Positions 10,442 to 20,893 of a DNA stretch of 64,000 bases are shown in pieces. How positions within the stretch are numbered: position 1 is the stretch's first letter; the number at the start of each line of letters is the position of its first letter. A program made the translations under genes and the position numbers. Below the pieces are notes generated by a model, which was not told where the DNA came from, made no database searches, and was given only the letters and a program-made list of their open reading frames with translations. The stretch comes from Ehrlichia ruminantium (GTDB taxonomy: Bacteria; Pseudomonadota; Alphaproteobacteria; Rickettsiales; Anaplasmataceae). The stretch lies in NCBI RefSeq assembly GCF_009728835.1, contig NZ_CP033455.1:819568-883567 (forward strand). The letters are read 5' to 3'.

Positions 10442-11667
10442 TATTTCATCTCCGAAACTGTATCACTTAGTGTATTTGGAAGGACAACTGATTTCTCATA
10501 TTTAGACAATATAGGCAAGATAATCACAAAATAGGAAAAATAATACAAGGTAGACAGTCTACTAAACGTTACAAATGGTTCTTTAACCTCTTGCCCACCA
10601 AGCCAAGTTAATAAGCAAAAATTTGCAATAAATAACCAATAAAATATTCTAAAAATTGGACGATAAGCTCCACTTTTAACTTTACACCTATCTAACACAG
10701 GCAACAAAAACCAGACTGCTATAGAACTAATCATCGTAACTACACCCAATAATTTATTTGGTATAGATCTTAACATAGCATAAAATGGCAAAAAATACCA
10801 TTCAGGTACTATATGAGCTGGTGTCACCATAGGATCAGCTTCAATATAATTATCAGGATGTCCTAAATAATTTGGAATATAAAATACAAATACAAATAAT
10901 AATAAAAAGAATATACCAAATGTTATACAGTCTTTTACAATAAAATAAGGATAAATAGGAATAGTATCCTTACTAGATTTTACTTCAATTCCACTTGGAT
11001 TACCTGACCCAAACCTATGTAGTGCTATAACATGTAATGAAGCAAGCATTAAAATAATAAAAGGTAATAAATAATGCAATGCAAAAAACCTATTTAAAGT
11101 TGGATTATCTACAGAAAAACCACCCCATAACCATTGTACAACATTGTCACCAACTAAAGGTATTACAGAAAATAAATTAGTAATTACAGTAGCACCCCAA
11201 AAGCTCATTTGACCCCAAGGTAATACATATCCCATAAATGCCGTAGCCATCATTGCAAAAAATATAAAGATTCCAACAAACCATACCAACTCACGTGGAC
11301 TCTTATAAGAACCGTAATACAAACCACGCAATATATGTATATACACAACTATAAAGAAAAATGAAGCACCAACAGCATGAGTGTAACGTATTAACCAACC
11401 ATAATTAACATCACGCATTATCCTTTCTACACTATCAAACGCATGTGCAACATGAGGTGTATAATGCATTGCTAAAAATATCCCTGTAATAATTTGTAAT
11501 ATTAGTGCAATACCAGCTAATGAACCAAAATTCCATGCATAATTTAAATTTTTTGGAACTTGGTAAGAAGCTAACCCCTTTAAAAAAGCACAAATTGGTA
11601 ACCTATATTCTATCCATGATAAAATACCACTTCCTTCTTGTTTTTCCATGTTATTATGCCCAGACAT
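10441..11667 (-). CDS. petB: Cytochrome b of the bc1 complex
   Basis: This is the membrane core of complex III, holding haems bL and bH and both quinone sites. The 408-residue protein has about eight hydrophobic spans. The haem ligands are visible as [18 protein letters not shown] and later as [10 protein letters not shown] with [13 protein letters not shown]. The Qo-site [10 protein letters not shown] motif is intact. I take the ATG at 11667 over a TTG three bases earlier; an AGAGG lies upstream. It follows petA by about 23 bases and its stop overlaps the start of petC. The order petA-petB-petC is the standard alphaproteobacterial one. Confidence 0.96.
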   Translation of the reverse strand: MSGHNNMEKQEGSGILSWIEYRLPICAFLKGLASYQVPKNLNYAWNFGSLAGIALILQIITGIFLAMHYTPHVAHAFDSVERIMRDVNYGWLIRYTHAVGASFFFIVVYIHILRGLYYGSYKSPRELVWFVGIFIFFAMMATAFMGYVLPWGQMSFWGATVITNLFSVIPLVGDNVVQWLWGGFSVDNPTLNRFFALHYLLPFIILMLASLHVIALHRFGSGNPSGIEVKSSKDTIPIYPYFIVKDCITFGIFFLLLFVFVFYIPNYLGHPDNYIEADPMVTPAHIVPEWYFLPFYAMLRSIPNKLLGVVTMISSIAVWFLLPVLDRCKVKSGAYRPIFRIFYWLFIANFCLLTWLGGQEVKEPFVTFSRLSTLYYFSYFVIILPILSKYEKSVVLPNTLSDTVSEMK

Positions 11668-11690
11668 CAATAACCTCTTATTCTATAAAC

Positions 11691-12254
11691 TTATGCAACA
11701 TCAACTCCCTTTGCGCCTATTACAATAACATCTTTTCCAGAAAAATAATAATCAGGTACAGGAAGATTTAAAGGAGCAGGCCCACTAACAATCCTTCCAG
11801 ATGTATCATATTTAGAACCATGACATGGACAATACCATCCTTTTTTTCCATCCTCAACCTCAACTGGCACACAACCAAGATGAGTACATATACCAACCAT
11901 AATTAACCACTGTTCCCGTCCCGAATGCGTACGTTCTTGGTCAGATTGTGGATCCCGTAAATCACTTATATTAGCAGCACGAGCCTCTTCGATTTCTTGC
12001 ATAGTACGCTTACGTATAAAAACAGGCTTACCTTGCCACTTTATCACCTTAGTCTTTCCTTCCTTAATATCAGATAAATTTACTTCAACAGTAGACTTAG
12101 CTATTACCTCTGCAGAAGGACTTAGAAATTTTATTAAAGGGTATACTGAAGACAACAAACCAATACCTGCCATAGATAAGGTAGTTAATCCTAAAAAATC
12201 TCGTCTTTTAACTTTCTTCTGAAATCCAGATTTTTTGTTTTCATCGTTACTCAT
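11691..12254 (-). CDS. petA: Rieske iron-sulfur protein of the bc1 complex
   Basis: This 187-residue protein accepts electrons from quinol at the Qo site and passes them to cytochrome c1. The [2Fe-2S] ligands are C123-T-H125-L-G-C128 and C142-P-C144-H145-G-S. The N-terminus carries a twin-arginine motif (KRRDFLG at about 16-22) followed by a hydrophobic anchor (about 23-44), consistent with Tat-dependent insertion, as in other Rieske proteins. It is the first gene of petABC. The 0.49-kb spacer upstream should hold the operon promoter. Confidence 0.96.
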   Translation of the reverse strand: MSNDENKKSGFQKKVKRRDFLGLTTLSMAGIGLLSSVYPLIKFLSPSAEVIAKSTVEVNLSDIKEGKTKVIKWQGKPVFIRKRTMQEIEEARAANISDLRDPQSDQERTHSGREQWLIMVGICTHLGCVPVEVEDGKKGWYCPCHGSKYDTSGRIVSGPAPLNLPVPDYYFSGKDVIVIGAKGVDVA

Positions 12255-12747
12255 AATTACCCTTTAAATAACTATAATAAAAATGACTTAAAGCATTTAA
12301 CACAAAGTTACCATTATAGAAGCTACATCCTACTTATACAAGCACATTTTATCAACTAACTGCCTTTTTATCACCAATTAACATCAAATTTTTAATATCA
12401 TGATTAAAAAAAACATATATTAAATTAATATAACTTAATTACCAATATGGAAATATAACAGCTTAAGGCTATTTTTATACAATATTTATGACAAAAAGTA
12501 AATAACAAATCATACTATCAATGCAAGATTTTTCACTAATTAGAAGTTAAACATATGTACTTGAAAAAGATTTAACAAATACAATTTTAAATTACAAGCT
12601 AACGGAATATTCATAATATTATCAATTTAATAAACTAATACATTTAAGTAAAAATGTTTATTTTATCACAGTATGCAAGTGTTAGATATCTTAGTGTGTT
12701 TTTGTAAATTTACAAAAGACTTATAACAGTAAATATTGTATTTAAAT
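12255..12747. other. Spacer upstream of petABC
   Basis: No gene is seen. The spacer should contain the petABC promoter at its left end. It includes the 18-base palindrome at 12700-12717 close to the 3' end of the next gene. Confidence 0.45.
12700..12717. repeat. 18-base perfect palindrome near the 3' end of a membrane-protein gene
   Basis: TTTTGTAAATTTACAAAA is fully self-complementary. It lies about 30 bases past the stop of the 288-residue membrane protein. It could form a weak hairpin at the 3' end of that transcript, but no run of T follows on the coding strand, so I do not call a terminator. Confidence 0.35.
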
Positions 12748-13614
12748 TTACTTCAAGATCTCCAATATTTTATTTTTGTGTTGTTCTAACTTTTCAATTT
12801 GAGCTTCAGTAACTTTTGTATTATTTAATGTATTATAATTTAAGATACTTTTGATCAATTCAGAATATTGCTTGTTTTCCTTGACAAATTGACCATTCAA
12901 AGTTTTCTCATAAACTTTATATTCTTTTTGAGCAGTATTTAATTCATTGACAATACGATAAGATAGTAATTTATCAACAATAAACATAATTAATAAGAAT
13001 GATACTAAAACACAATATAAAGCTAAATCTTTTAAATCAGATGTTTCAAACATTGCACTATGAAATGCCTGAGATAAAAAAATTAATAATGCCATACCAA
13101 ACATGATAAAATTTATTATCCTATAAGAAGTATAGTAATCAGAGTACTTTATATTCTCTGATAACAGATATTTTCTATTGATATCAGTACAAATCTGATT
13201 ATTATAACCAAAACCACTAAAATGTAATTCTGCCTCTCTTTTTATAACACTCAGTTTTATCCTTAAATTAATTATCTGTATTTCTAGAGATCTTATACAT
13301 TGTTTTTGCTTCTTCAGCTGGCTACAATCTGCATTTTCTTTCTTCAATATTATGTTAGTAATACAGAACATTATCAACGTACTAGCTATCAGCATCCCAT
13401 ATACTTTGAGCTTCGTAAATGTAAGTGGATCTTTATTACTACCATATGTTGCAAAAAAAATTACAATACCAATGCTTAAAAAACACAGCACTACAATCAC
13501 AGTGTCATTGTTCCCATTGCAAAAATATCGCATTAATATATTTCCAACAAATATCAAACATGTAAGACCGCCAACTACACTAGCTGTACGAGTAGTATCT
13601 TCAAAAAATGGCAT
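12748..13614 (-). CDS. Multi-span membrane protein with coiled coils, function unknown
   Basis: I do not recognise this 288-residue protein. It has three hydrophobic spans near the N-terminus (about 11-31, 38-57 and 72-90), then a polar helical segment (about 95-130) rich in Lys, Gln, Glu and Leu. Two more spans follow (about 165-185 and 195-215), and a charged helical tail (about 220-288) ends in KNKILEILK. The layout suggests five spans and two coiled-coil regions. The ATG at 13614 has an AAGGA about six bases upstream, supporting a real start. It stands alone with spacers on both sides. It is probably a lineage-specific envelope protein. Confidence 0.65.
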   Translation of the reverse strand: MPFFEDTTRTASVVGGLTCLIFVGNILMRYFCNGNNDTVIVVLCFLSIGIVIFFATYGSNKDPLTFTKLKVYGMLIASTLIMFCITNIILKKENADCSQLKKQKQCIRSLEIQIINLRIKLSVIKREAELHFSGFGYNNQICTDINRKYLLSENIKYSDYYTSYRIINFIMFGMALLIFLSQAFHSAMFETSDLKDLALYCVLVSFLLIMFIVDKLLSYRIVNELNTAQKEYKVYEKTLNGQFVKENKQYSELIKSILNYNTLNNTKVTEAQIEKLEQHKNKILEILK

Positions 13615-14054
13615 AACATTCCTTGCTTATACAAGATTATACTTATTATAGCATAATTTTTAAAATCGTAACTATAATTATGATTTTTTATATATTATTG
13701 GTTTAGAATGAAGAATAATATTGTTAGAAGATTTCACATATATTCTACACTTATAATAAATAAAAACAGATATTTATAAAAAGTAACTTAAGTAATACTT
13801 TAACTATATACTATAAAAAAAATAATATATTTATATAACACAAATCTATACTTATGGACAATATACTTGATAATCAAGCAACTATAGAGTGTAATATTAG
13901 TGATCTGATCTCATCTTAATAACACTTTAAGACTTAATTAAGTAAATCTATGATTAATATACTGACTTAAATTACTAAATATTTTCATAAAAATTAAAAA
14001 AATTTTATCATTTAGATTAAGAATTAAACACCTACTTTAAACGTCAACACAATA
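13615..14054. other. Gene-free spacer
   Basis: About 0.44 kb of AT-rich sequence between the unknown membrane protein and the metal permease gene. No gene or RNA is seen. Confidence 0.45.
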
Positions 14055-14855
14055 TTAATTCACTAATTTACTAACAGAATACATGCACAACAGAAATATA
14101 AACGATACCATAATCACTACAGGGCCAGGAAATATATCAAACTTTTCAGATAACAACAGCCCAATTATACCAGACAACACAGAAATAACTGTAGAGATAA
14201 CTATCATTTGTAACGGTGTCTTTGATATAAACCTTGCAGATGCAGCAGGAATGACTAAAAACGCAGTAATTAATAATACCCCTACTAATTGAGCCGCAAA
14301 AGCAATAAAAATAGACAATATTACTAAAAATTCTAACCTTATTAGCCCCATATTCAAGCCCTCAGATGCTGATAAATCATTGCTGATTGACATAATCAAC
14401 CAATATTTCCACCTATACACAATCAGCACAATGATTATTAATGCTACAAAAGCCATAATTACTAAATCTTTATTTGCTAACATAAGCATATCTCCAAATA
14501 GAGAATGTATAATGTTATTGTTTGCAGATGGAAAAAAAGATAACAATATCATTCCTAAAGACATAGTAACATTCGTAACAATACTTAATACTGTATCTAT
14601 GGAGTGAACCCTACTAATACTATAAGACAACAGAAGTGCAAAAATTACAGAAATACACAAAATACCAGTAAATATACTAATATTTAATAATATAGATAAA
14701 GCAACCCCTAAAAGAGATGCATGAGAAATACTATCCCCCAAATACGAAAGATTCTTCCATATCATAAATGAACCAAGTAAGCCTGTAACCAAACTCACAA
14801 TCAGTATGGCAATCATACCATTAATAAAATAATACTCATTAATAATCTCAAACAT
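14055..14855 (-). CDS. znuB: ABC-3 family metal (zinc/manganese) transporter permease
   Basis: This 266-residue membrane protein has seven to eight hydrophobic spans. It shows the ABC-3 family pattern: the N-terminal LLGSFMIWKNLSYLGDSISH block (in ZnuB and MntB the GD-SHA motif), a central SEGLNMG-like loop that contacts the ATPase, and the late VGVLLITAFLVIPAASAR span. It would form the membrane channel for Zn2+ or Mn2+ import with an ATPase and a periplasmic binding protein. Neither partner is in this window. The metal cannot be decided from sequence alone, so the symbol is provisional. It follows the Mth938-like gene by six bases and is probably co-transcribed with it. Confidence 0.85.
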   Translation of the reverse strand: MFEIINEYYFINGMIAILIVSLVTGLLGSFMIWKNLSYLGDSISHASLLGVALSILLNISIFTGILCISVIFALLLSYSISRVHSIDTVLSIVTNVTMSLGMILLSFFPSANNNIIHSLFGDMLMLANKDLVIMAFVALIIIVLIVYRWKYWLIMSISNDLSASEGLNMGLIRLEFLVILSIFIAFAAQLVGVLLITAFLVIPAASARFISKTPLQMIVISTVISVLSGIIGLLLSEKFDIFPGPVVIMVSFIFLLCMYSVSKLVN

Positions 14856-14861
14856 AACAAC

Positions 14862-15224
14862 TTATAATGACATCAAAGCTGCACAAATATTTCTACCTTC
14901 ATATAATAAAACATTATAGGTACGACAAACTGCTCCAGTAGACATATGCTCAAGATTAAAACCTAGTTCCAAAAAATTACTCTTTATCTCATTAGGTACA
15001 AATATATGATCTTTACCAGTACCAACCAAAACAATTTCTATAGTCTCATCCAAAAATTCAACTATATTACTTAAATTAGAAACACTAAGATTCAAATAAG
15101 GAATAATTCTATTTGGAAAAATAATATGAGATCCTAAATAGACATTATCATTTACAAGAAACTTACCCTTACCATACCCAGTAATGACATTTTGATTATG
15201 GCAAACAATTGGTGTAATATCCAT
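14862..15224 (-). CDS. Mth938-like (DUF498) domain protein
   Basis: This 120-residue protein matches the small Mth938/DUF498 fold, whose eukaryotic member NDUFAF3 is a complex I assembly factor. The markers are the NVITGYGKGKFLVND start, a central IEIVLVGTGKD block, the NLEHMSTGAVCRTYNVLLYE stretch (family pattern: E-M-T-AACRTYNVL-E-R-V-AAL) and the final GRNICAALMSL. The bacterial function is not firmly known; a role in respiratory complex I assembly is inferred from the eukaryotic homolog and from its frequent presence in alphaproteobacteria. It sits immediately upstream of the metal permease gene. Confidence 0.8.
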   Translation of the reverse strand: MDITPIVCHNQNVITGYGKGKFLVNDNVYLGSHIIFPNRIIPYLNLSVSNLSNIVEFLDETIEIVLVGTGKDHIFVPNEIKSNFLELGFNLEHMSTGAVCRTYNVLLYEGRNICAALMSL

Positions 15225-15652
15225 TTTCTTTTCTACTTACAATATTAGAAAGCATACAACCATACTTTACTTTATAAAACACAGTAATTACTAACTCAGC
15301 AATTATTTACTTAACAAGCAGTAAGCTAATACTTAAAGTATTTACTGAATAAACGCTATTACTATACTAACTTAAGTACATTACACATACAAAAAAACAC
15401 TTAACATATACTTACTAAACTTACAGTAACATAAAATCTACAATCAAAAGATGCTAACACCTTATATATATATACCATATAGGACAAGCCTTATTTATTA
15501 TCTCAACACTATAAAGTATAACAAATACAAGCTTACTTCAACTAAAAAAGCAATTACTTACATATTACACAGAATATAAAGAGTAAATTACAAAAAAACA
15601 GGAATCCCTAATATACAATAACTCATACATAAGACCTGTTCATTACATAAAA
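15225..15652. other. Gene-free spacer downstream of tsf
   Basis: About 0.43 kb, AT-rich. It includes a short run of alternating T and A near 15464-15475. No gene or RNA is seen. Confidence 0.45.
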
Positions 15653-16519
15653 CTACTTATTAATAATAAACAGTCTATAATCTACTAGATTAATACTAGA
15701 ACCTAATTCTTGTTCTTTCTTTTTTATTAAATCAGAAATTGTAAGCTGATTATCCATAACAAATACCTGATTCATTAATACTACTTCCTGATAAAACTTA
15801 GTCATCCTACCATCTATTATCTTTTCTAAAACTGATGCTGGTTTATTTAATTGCTCAACTTGTTTTTTAACAATATCACGTTCTTTATCTATAATTTCTT
15901 TATCTAACACATCTAAAGATAACGCTTCTGGCTTTGTTGCAACAATATGCATAGCAATCTGTTTTGCAAATACTCTTAATTTCTCAATATCACAAGTAGA
16001 TTCTAAAGCAACTATCGCACCTATCTTACCCAAATTATCAACCACAGGATTATGAATATATCCACATACTACACCATTATTGACAGACAAGTAACCTATC
16101 CTATGTAAATAAATATTTTCACCTATTATTGCGATATTACTCATGATCTCATCATGAATATTAACACTATTAGCATATTCACATTTAAGAAAATCTTCTA
16201 TACTTTCAACACCATACTGATTAGCTAAAGAAACTAAATTTAAAACTAATTTTTGAAATTTCTCATTTCGTGCCACAAAATCAGTTTCTGAATTCACCTC
16301 CAAAATAGCACCTTTATTTCCATCTATACAAATAGCTACTAAACCATCTGATACATCTTTAGTAGACTTTTTATAAGCTTTGGCAATACCTTGCTCTCTT
16401 AAATAATTCCTTGCCTTATCTATATCACCATTACAAGAAACCAACGCATCTTTACAATCTCCAACACCAGCACCAGTAAGATCCCTCAACTCTTTTATTG
16501 CATTAATATCAACTTTCAT
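15653..16519 (-). CDS. tsf: Translation elongation factor Ts
   Basis: EF-Ts exchanges GDP for GTP on EF-Tu. The 288-residue protein has the N-terminal UBA-like domain ([19 protein letters not shown], residues about 7-25), the core signature [16 protein letters not shown] (about 76-91), and the two-part core domain through the C-terminus. The length is usual for alphaproteobacteria. A good ribosome binding site (GGGGGAAG) lies upstream, inside the end of rpsB. The coding regions overlap by 11 bases. The rpsB-tsf pair is a classic translation operon. Confidence 0.97.
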   Translation of the reverse strand: MKVDINAIKELRDLTGAGVGDCKDALVSCNGDIDKARNYLREQGIAKAYKKSTKDVSDGLVAICIDGNKGAILEVNSETDFVARNEKFQKLVLNLVSLANQYGVESIEDFLKCEYANSVNIHDEIMSNIAIIGENIYLHRIGYLSVNNGVVCGYIHNPVVDNLGKIGAIVALESTCDIEKLRVFAKQIAMHIVATKPEALSLDVLDKEIIDKERDIVKKQVEQLNKPASVLEKIIDGRMTKFYQEVVLMNQVFVMDNQLTISDLIKKKEQELGSSINLVDYRLFIINK

Positions 16520-17369
16520 TATTACTTCCCCCTATAAGACTACTTTCTTTAGTACCTTCATCAGCATTAACAGTACTACTTTTATTACTCTTATGATCTT
16601 TATTTATTTTCAAAAAATCTTCTCTCTTTTCTATAGAAAAATCTTTAATACCATCAACATTAATACCAGACTTAGCTAAGTCAGAACGTATTGCTTCTAA
16701 TATGGTATCTGATACAACCTTACAGAAGAAATCAATTGAACGTACAGCATCATCATTTCCAGGTATAGGATAATCTATACCAGTAGGATCGGAGTTCGTA
16801 TCTAAGACTGCTATTACAGGAATATTTAATTTATTTGCTTCCTTAATAGCAATACGTTCTTTATTTGTATCAATTACAAAAATTACATGAGGTAATCCCC
16901 CCATATTACAAATACCACCTATAGATCTATCAAGTTTTGCACGTTTTTTCTCAAAAAGTAATAATTCTTTTTTTGTAAATTGGTTATCTACATTTTGTAA
17001 TAACTTTTCATATTCTCTTAGCTTTTTTATTGACAAAGAAATAGTTTCCCAGTTTGTCAACATACCTCCTAACCATCTATTATTTATATAGTACTGTCCA
17101 CAACGTATTGCTTCATCAGCAATAATGGCAGAAGCTTGAACTTTAGTTCCAATAAATAATACCCTACCTCTTTTAAGAACTATATCATACAAAGCGCTCA
17201 ATGCACTCTTAAGTAAAGATACTGTACTTTGTAAATTAATAATATGAATATCGTTATGTACTCCATATATATAAGGAGCCATTTTTGGATTCCATCTACT
17301 TGCCTTATGACCAAAGTGAACACCAGATTCCACTAAATCCCGCATTGTAAATTTTGGCAAATCAACCAT
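16509..17369 (-). CDS. rpsB: 30S ribosomal protein S2
   Basis: S2 is a late-binding 30S protein that faces S1. The 286-residue protein carries the family blocks [20 protein letters not shown] (about 15-34), [15 protein letters not shown] (about 96-110) and [20 protein letters not shown] (about 162-181), and [16 protein letters not shown] near the end of the fold. A polar tail of about 45 residues follows. The ATG at 17369 has a strong AGGAG at 17376-17380. It is the first gene of rpsB-tsf. Confidence 0.97.
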   Translation of the reverse strand: MVDLPKFTMRDLVESGVHFGHKASRWNPKMAPYIYGVHNDIHIINLQSTVSLLKSALSALYDIVLKRGRVLFIGTKVQASAIIADEAIRCGQYYINNRWLGGMLTNWETISLSIKKLREYEKLLQNVDNQFTKKELLLFEKKRAKLDRSIGGICNMGGLPHVIFVIDTNKERIAIKEANKLNIPVIAVLDTNSDPTGIDYPIPGNDDAVRSIDFFCKVVSDTILEAIRSDLAKSGINVDGIKDFSIEKREDFLKINKDHKSNKSSTVNADEGTKESSLIGGSNNES

Positions 17370-18730
17370 ACTATTCTCCTAATTTCATAATAGTTACTCC
17401 TCCATGAAATAACCTGCTGAATACTACAGGACCATTATGCTATATCATGTGTGAAATATCACTTAAAAAACCACCTTATAATTAAACAATTACAAAACCA
17501 GCACGGACACCATACAATAAGGTTATTTTTCAAATGCGCTCAATATTAGCAATTGCTTAAAGTATTAGCAAGAAATTTATCATTAATTATTATTACGAAA
17601 ATTACATTTATAAATAAACACACAATACAACTAATATAGTAGATAATATTACAAGGTTACCAATTTACTCAATGTATTAAATAATAACCTAATAGGCTCA
17701 ATAGCTAGTACATAAAATACCATGCACTTTTTTACATTATTTCATGTAACTAAGTACTAAAAAATATATAATAAGTTACTGCATTATAATTATTCATATA
17801 CTTTATGATAAAATAAACATAAACTATAAATAAACACATCTACTAACATAAACAACTAAAATACATCATGTTAATTGCACACCTAGAATACAACCACTTT
17901 ACATCACTGATATACCAATACTATTAATAACAGAACATATCATTGATACATAAGCATATTATCAACTTGAGAATGTATTTTACTACTCTATCAAATAATA
18001 CAGCTATTATCCTATATAGAAATTATTAAAATTAATGTAGCAATTCTACCACAATAAATCTATAAATCAGCTTTACAATTACACTGGATAACTAATAGCA
18101 TTATCTAAACAAACCAGAAAAATTATAACCCATTTACTAGCAATAAAATATTGGATAAATTCAGACACTTAAAGCTTTTTATACAGCTATTTAAATAGTA
18201 CTAGCACACTGAACACTTCTAAAAATATAAAGAGCAATGTAATCTGATATGCTCAATTACATAAACTAAAATAATCTATATTTAACTTATGATTAATCAT
18301 ATTTATCTCAATAATTACTCAAATATTCTTTCAAACAAGCTAAAAATTTATCAAAATACATATTTTAATAATTTAACAATTAACATAAATAAGATAGGCA
18401 AGAGTAAGAAAGACTATTAAAAATAACGCATCCATGATTAACTAATAATACCAAAATGACAGTATTTTCTAACTCTGATAATCTAACTAGATAATAATAA
18501 AAGGTGATATTAACACTAATTACTATAAAATGGTGTGCTTCTATATAATAAATAATCAAATTCTTAATTCTCAGATTCCTTATATATCTTGTTTAAATAG
18601 CACTATCCCAAGTAACAATTGATACGACTGTTGTTTGTATATACATCATAGTATTGCATTACTAAAATTATATACCCGTAAATTAATCTTAAAACACACT
18701 AAATGTTTTATAACATACTAATTGTACATA
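17370..18730. other. Long gene-free spacer upstream of rpsB
   Basis: This 1.36-kb stretch has no reading frame of 60 codons or more on either strand and no RNA gene that I can recognise. Stops are dense in all frames. The part next to rpsB should hold the operon promoter and leader, but no conserved leader structure is visible to me. It is one of the longest empty stretches in the window. Confidence 0.5.
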
Positions 18731-19309
18731 CTATATCGGAAAATACTGACTAAGAATAGAATAAGTCTCATACAATGGAAGTCCTATTACAGAAGAATAT
18801 GACCCATTAATTGACACTACAAATTTACCAGCATTACCTTGTATATTACATCCTCCAGCTTTTCCTTTCCATTCCTCAGATGCAACATAAGAATCTATTT
18901 CACCTACCGACAAACGTTTAATTTTAACTACTGTCATTACACTTCTACAATGTAATTTTTTACTAGGAGTATATAAATAAACAGATGTATAAACCCTATG
19001 TCTACGTCCCGATATTAATTCTAAACATTCACGTGCTTGATCTTTTGTTTCTGCTTTTGGCAATATTCTCCTACCACAACACACAACAGTATCTGCACTT
19101 AATACAAATTTTTCAGGACATAAAATACTTACATGCATAACTTTTTCTTTAGCTATACGCATAGAATAGATTTTAGGCAACTCCTTTTTTAACGGACTTT
19201 CATCTACATTTGGACACATTACTTCTCCTGGAAGAATGCAAAGCTGCTTTAATAAACATAACCTTTGTTTTGATGAAGAAGCTAATACTAAATTATCAAG
19301 CTTAAGCAT
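18731..19309 (-). CDS. maf: Maf family nucleotide pyrophosphatase
   Basis: Maf proteins hydrolyse non-canonical or selected nucleoside triphosphates and are thought to clean the nucleotide pool. The 192-residue protein has the family signature LVLASSSKQRLCLL (residues about 7-20), NVDES, the SADTVV block with the catalytic Asp, and SGRRHRVYTSV, followed by WKGKAGGCNIQGNAG and SVIGLPLYE near the C-terminus. Length is typical (190-200). Its start overlaps the stop of infA by eight bases, so the two are coupled. The infA-maf order is found in other Rickettsiales and alphaproteobacteria. Confidence 0.93.
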   Translation of the reverse strand: MLKLDNLVLASSSKQRLCLLKQLCILPGEVMCPNVDESPLKKELPKIYSMRIAKEKVMHVSILCPEKFVLSADTVVCCGRRILPKAETKDQARECLELISGRRHRVYTSVYLYTPSKKLHCRSVMTVVKIKRLSVGEIDSYVASEEWKGKAGGCNIQGNAGKFVVSINGSYSSVIGLPLYETYSILSQYFPI

Positions 19310-19550
19310 CTGTAATCTTTAATCTTCTAATAATTCTGCCCTTACCTACACTACCTTTACTAAGACCATAAGTACTAACTTCAACTAGTACCCTATCATG
19401 CATTAAAATACGTATCTTACTCTTTCGTATTTTACCTGAAGCATGAGCTATTATCTCACAATTATCATTAAGCTTTACCATAAAAGTTGCATCACGTAAT
19501 AGCTTAACTACAATACCTTCAGCTTCAATTATACCTTCTTTTGTTGCCAC
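19302..19550 (-). CDS. infA: Translation initiation factor IF-1 (GTG start)
   Basis: IF-1 is a small OB-fold protein that binds the A site of the 30S subunit. I place the start at the GTG of 19548-19550, giving 82 residues beginning VATKEGIIEAEGIVVKLLRD. The open frame continues upstream to 19688, but that extension is hydrophobic and unlike IF-1. The core ATFMVKLNDNCEIIAHASGK and the IRILMHDRVLVEVSTYGLSK block are the usual IF-1 sequence. A short C-terminal addition (GSVGKGRIIRRLKITDA) is slightly longer than in E. coli. It overlaps the start of maf. Confidence 0.92.
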   Translation of the reverse strand: MATKEGIIEAEGIVVKLLRDATFMVKLNDNCEIIAHASGKIRKSKIRILMHDRVLVEVSTYGLSKGSVGKGRIIRRLKITDA

Positions 19551-19781
19551 TATATTTAATCTAAAAATAAACCTGATACAGTGTAGGGTATGAAGCATTA
19601 ACCTGCAACATAATTTTTTTAATATCAATCTAATATTAAGTAATGTTAAAAAATGACATAATACTCTAAATACTCTGAGTTTAATCACTTTCTGGATTCA
19701 ATAATTTTGACGAATATATAATCAACTTTTTTAATATTGCACTAAGTAAAACTTTTATAGTATGTTATTTTATTTGAATAA

Positions 19782-20867
19782 TCATGATACACGTTTAATA
19801 GAAGCATTATCTGTAACATACTCATGACCTAAAGTAATTAAATTTACTGTTTTAGGAATATTACTAACCCAAACATCACCATTGTATTCAGTGTCAATAA
19901 CTTCAACTGGTATAAATTTTACTTTATCATTAACAATAACTTTTATACCTAAATCCCCATTATTTTGCAAACCTAAAGCAGAAGCAGAAATTTTATGAGC
20001 TTGGTATTTCCCTATAGGAACCTTTACAGAATACATAGCACCTTGATTTAAAATTTTAGTATCATTATTATCCCATAACATCTCTACTCGGTAAGTTCTT
20101 GTATTACGATTTATTACCTTACTAATAAAAACAATAGGAACTTTTATTACTTTACCTTCTGCAATAGAAACATTGCAAATATCACCTACTTTTAATTTTT
20201 CTACATATTTTTCTGGAACATAAGTAATTATCTTTATTTTTGCAAAATCAACCACCTGAACAATAGGTAACCCTGCACTATGAGATACTAAACTACCAAC
20301 CTGTACATTAATTTTATCTATAAACCCTGAAAATGGAGTTTTTATATCAGTATTATCTAAATTAATTTCCGCTTTTTTTGCATCAGCTCTTGCCGATTCC
20401 AAAGCAGCAAATGACAAAGCATCATTTATTTCAGACCTATACCCAGACTCATTCAAAGATTGAGAAGCTTTATACTCAAGCTCTCTTTGCCTTAATAAAG
20501 CTTGAGCTTGTTTAAGTTGTTCTAATTTTTCATACTTTTCTACTCTTATTAGAATATCACCTTTTTGTACATAATCACCATCCTTAACCAATACATCTAG
20601 TACCCTACCATCAACTTCTGGCATAATATTGACAGAACGAAAAGCTTCTATTTCACCCATTAAAGGCAAATATACTATTTTCTCTTGAGCATGAGACTCT
20701 ACTACTTTAACATTAGTCAAATTATCATTAGAAGTATTTACTGCAGTATCATTTTGAGGATGATTATCTTTCTTTAATCCTCCAATAACCATCCAAATAA
20801 TGGCTAACAATAATATTAAAATTGCTATTTTATGCTGCAGTTTTAAATTTAAAAGTTTCTGTAACAT
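19782..20867 (-). CDS. Membrane fusion protein (HlyD/RND adaptor family)
   Basis: The 361-residue protein is a periplasmic adaptor of the efflux type. It has one N-terminal membrane anchor (about 13-29), a beta-barrel and lipoyl region with SVNIMPEVDGRVLDVLVKDG and DYVQKGDILIRVE (about 79-109), and a coiled-coil hairpin rich in Gln, Ala, Glu and Leu (about 112-170). The returning lipoyl half is TDIKTPFSGFIDKINVQVGS, followed by a beta-barrel and membrane-proximal domain. Such adaptors bridge an inner-membrane pump (RND or ABC) to an outer-membrane channel. No pump gene adjoins it, so its partner is elsewhere. It lies downstream of lpd by 26 bases and may share its transcript. Confidence 0.88.
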   Translation of the reverse strand: MLQKLLNLKLQHKIAILILLLAIIWMVIGGLKKDNHPQNDTAVNTSNDNLTNVKVVESHAQEKIVYLPLMGEIEAFRSVNIMPEVDGRVLDVLVKDGDYVQKGDILIRVEKYEKLEQLKQAQALLRQRELEYKASQSLNESGYRSEINDALSFAALESARADAKKAEINLDNTDIKTPFSGFIDKINVQVGSLVSHSAGLPIVQVVDFAKIKIITYVPEKYVEKLKVGDICNVSIAEGKVIKVPIVFISKVINRNTRTYRVEMLWDNNDTKILNQGAMYSVKVPIGKYQAHKISASALGLQNNGDLGIKVIVNDKVKFIPVEVIDTEYNGDVWVSNIPKTVNLITLGHEYVTDNASIKRVS

Positions 20868-20893
20868 AAAACATACCTCATTAAAACATTAGT

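Noticed and set aside
13352-13651. 99-codon plus-strand frame
   Set aside because: Antisense to the start of the 288-residue membrane protein, which has the better ribosome binding site and topology.
17370-17460. S2-binding leader RNA upstream of rpsB
   Set aside because: I could not find a conserved leader fold by eye. A covariance-model search would be needed.
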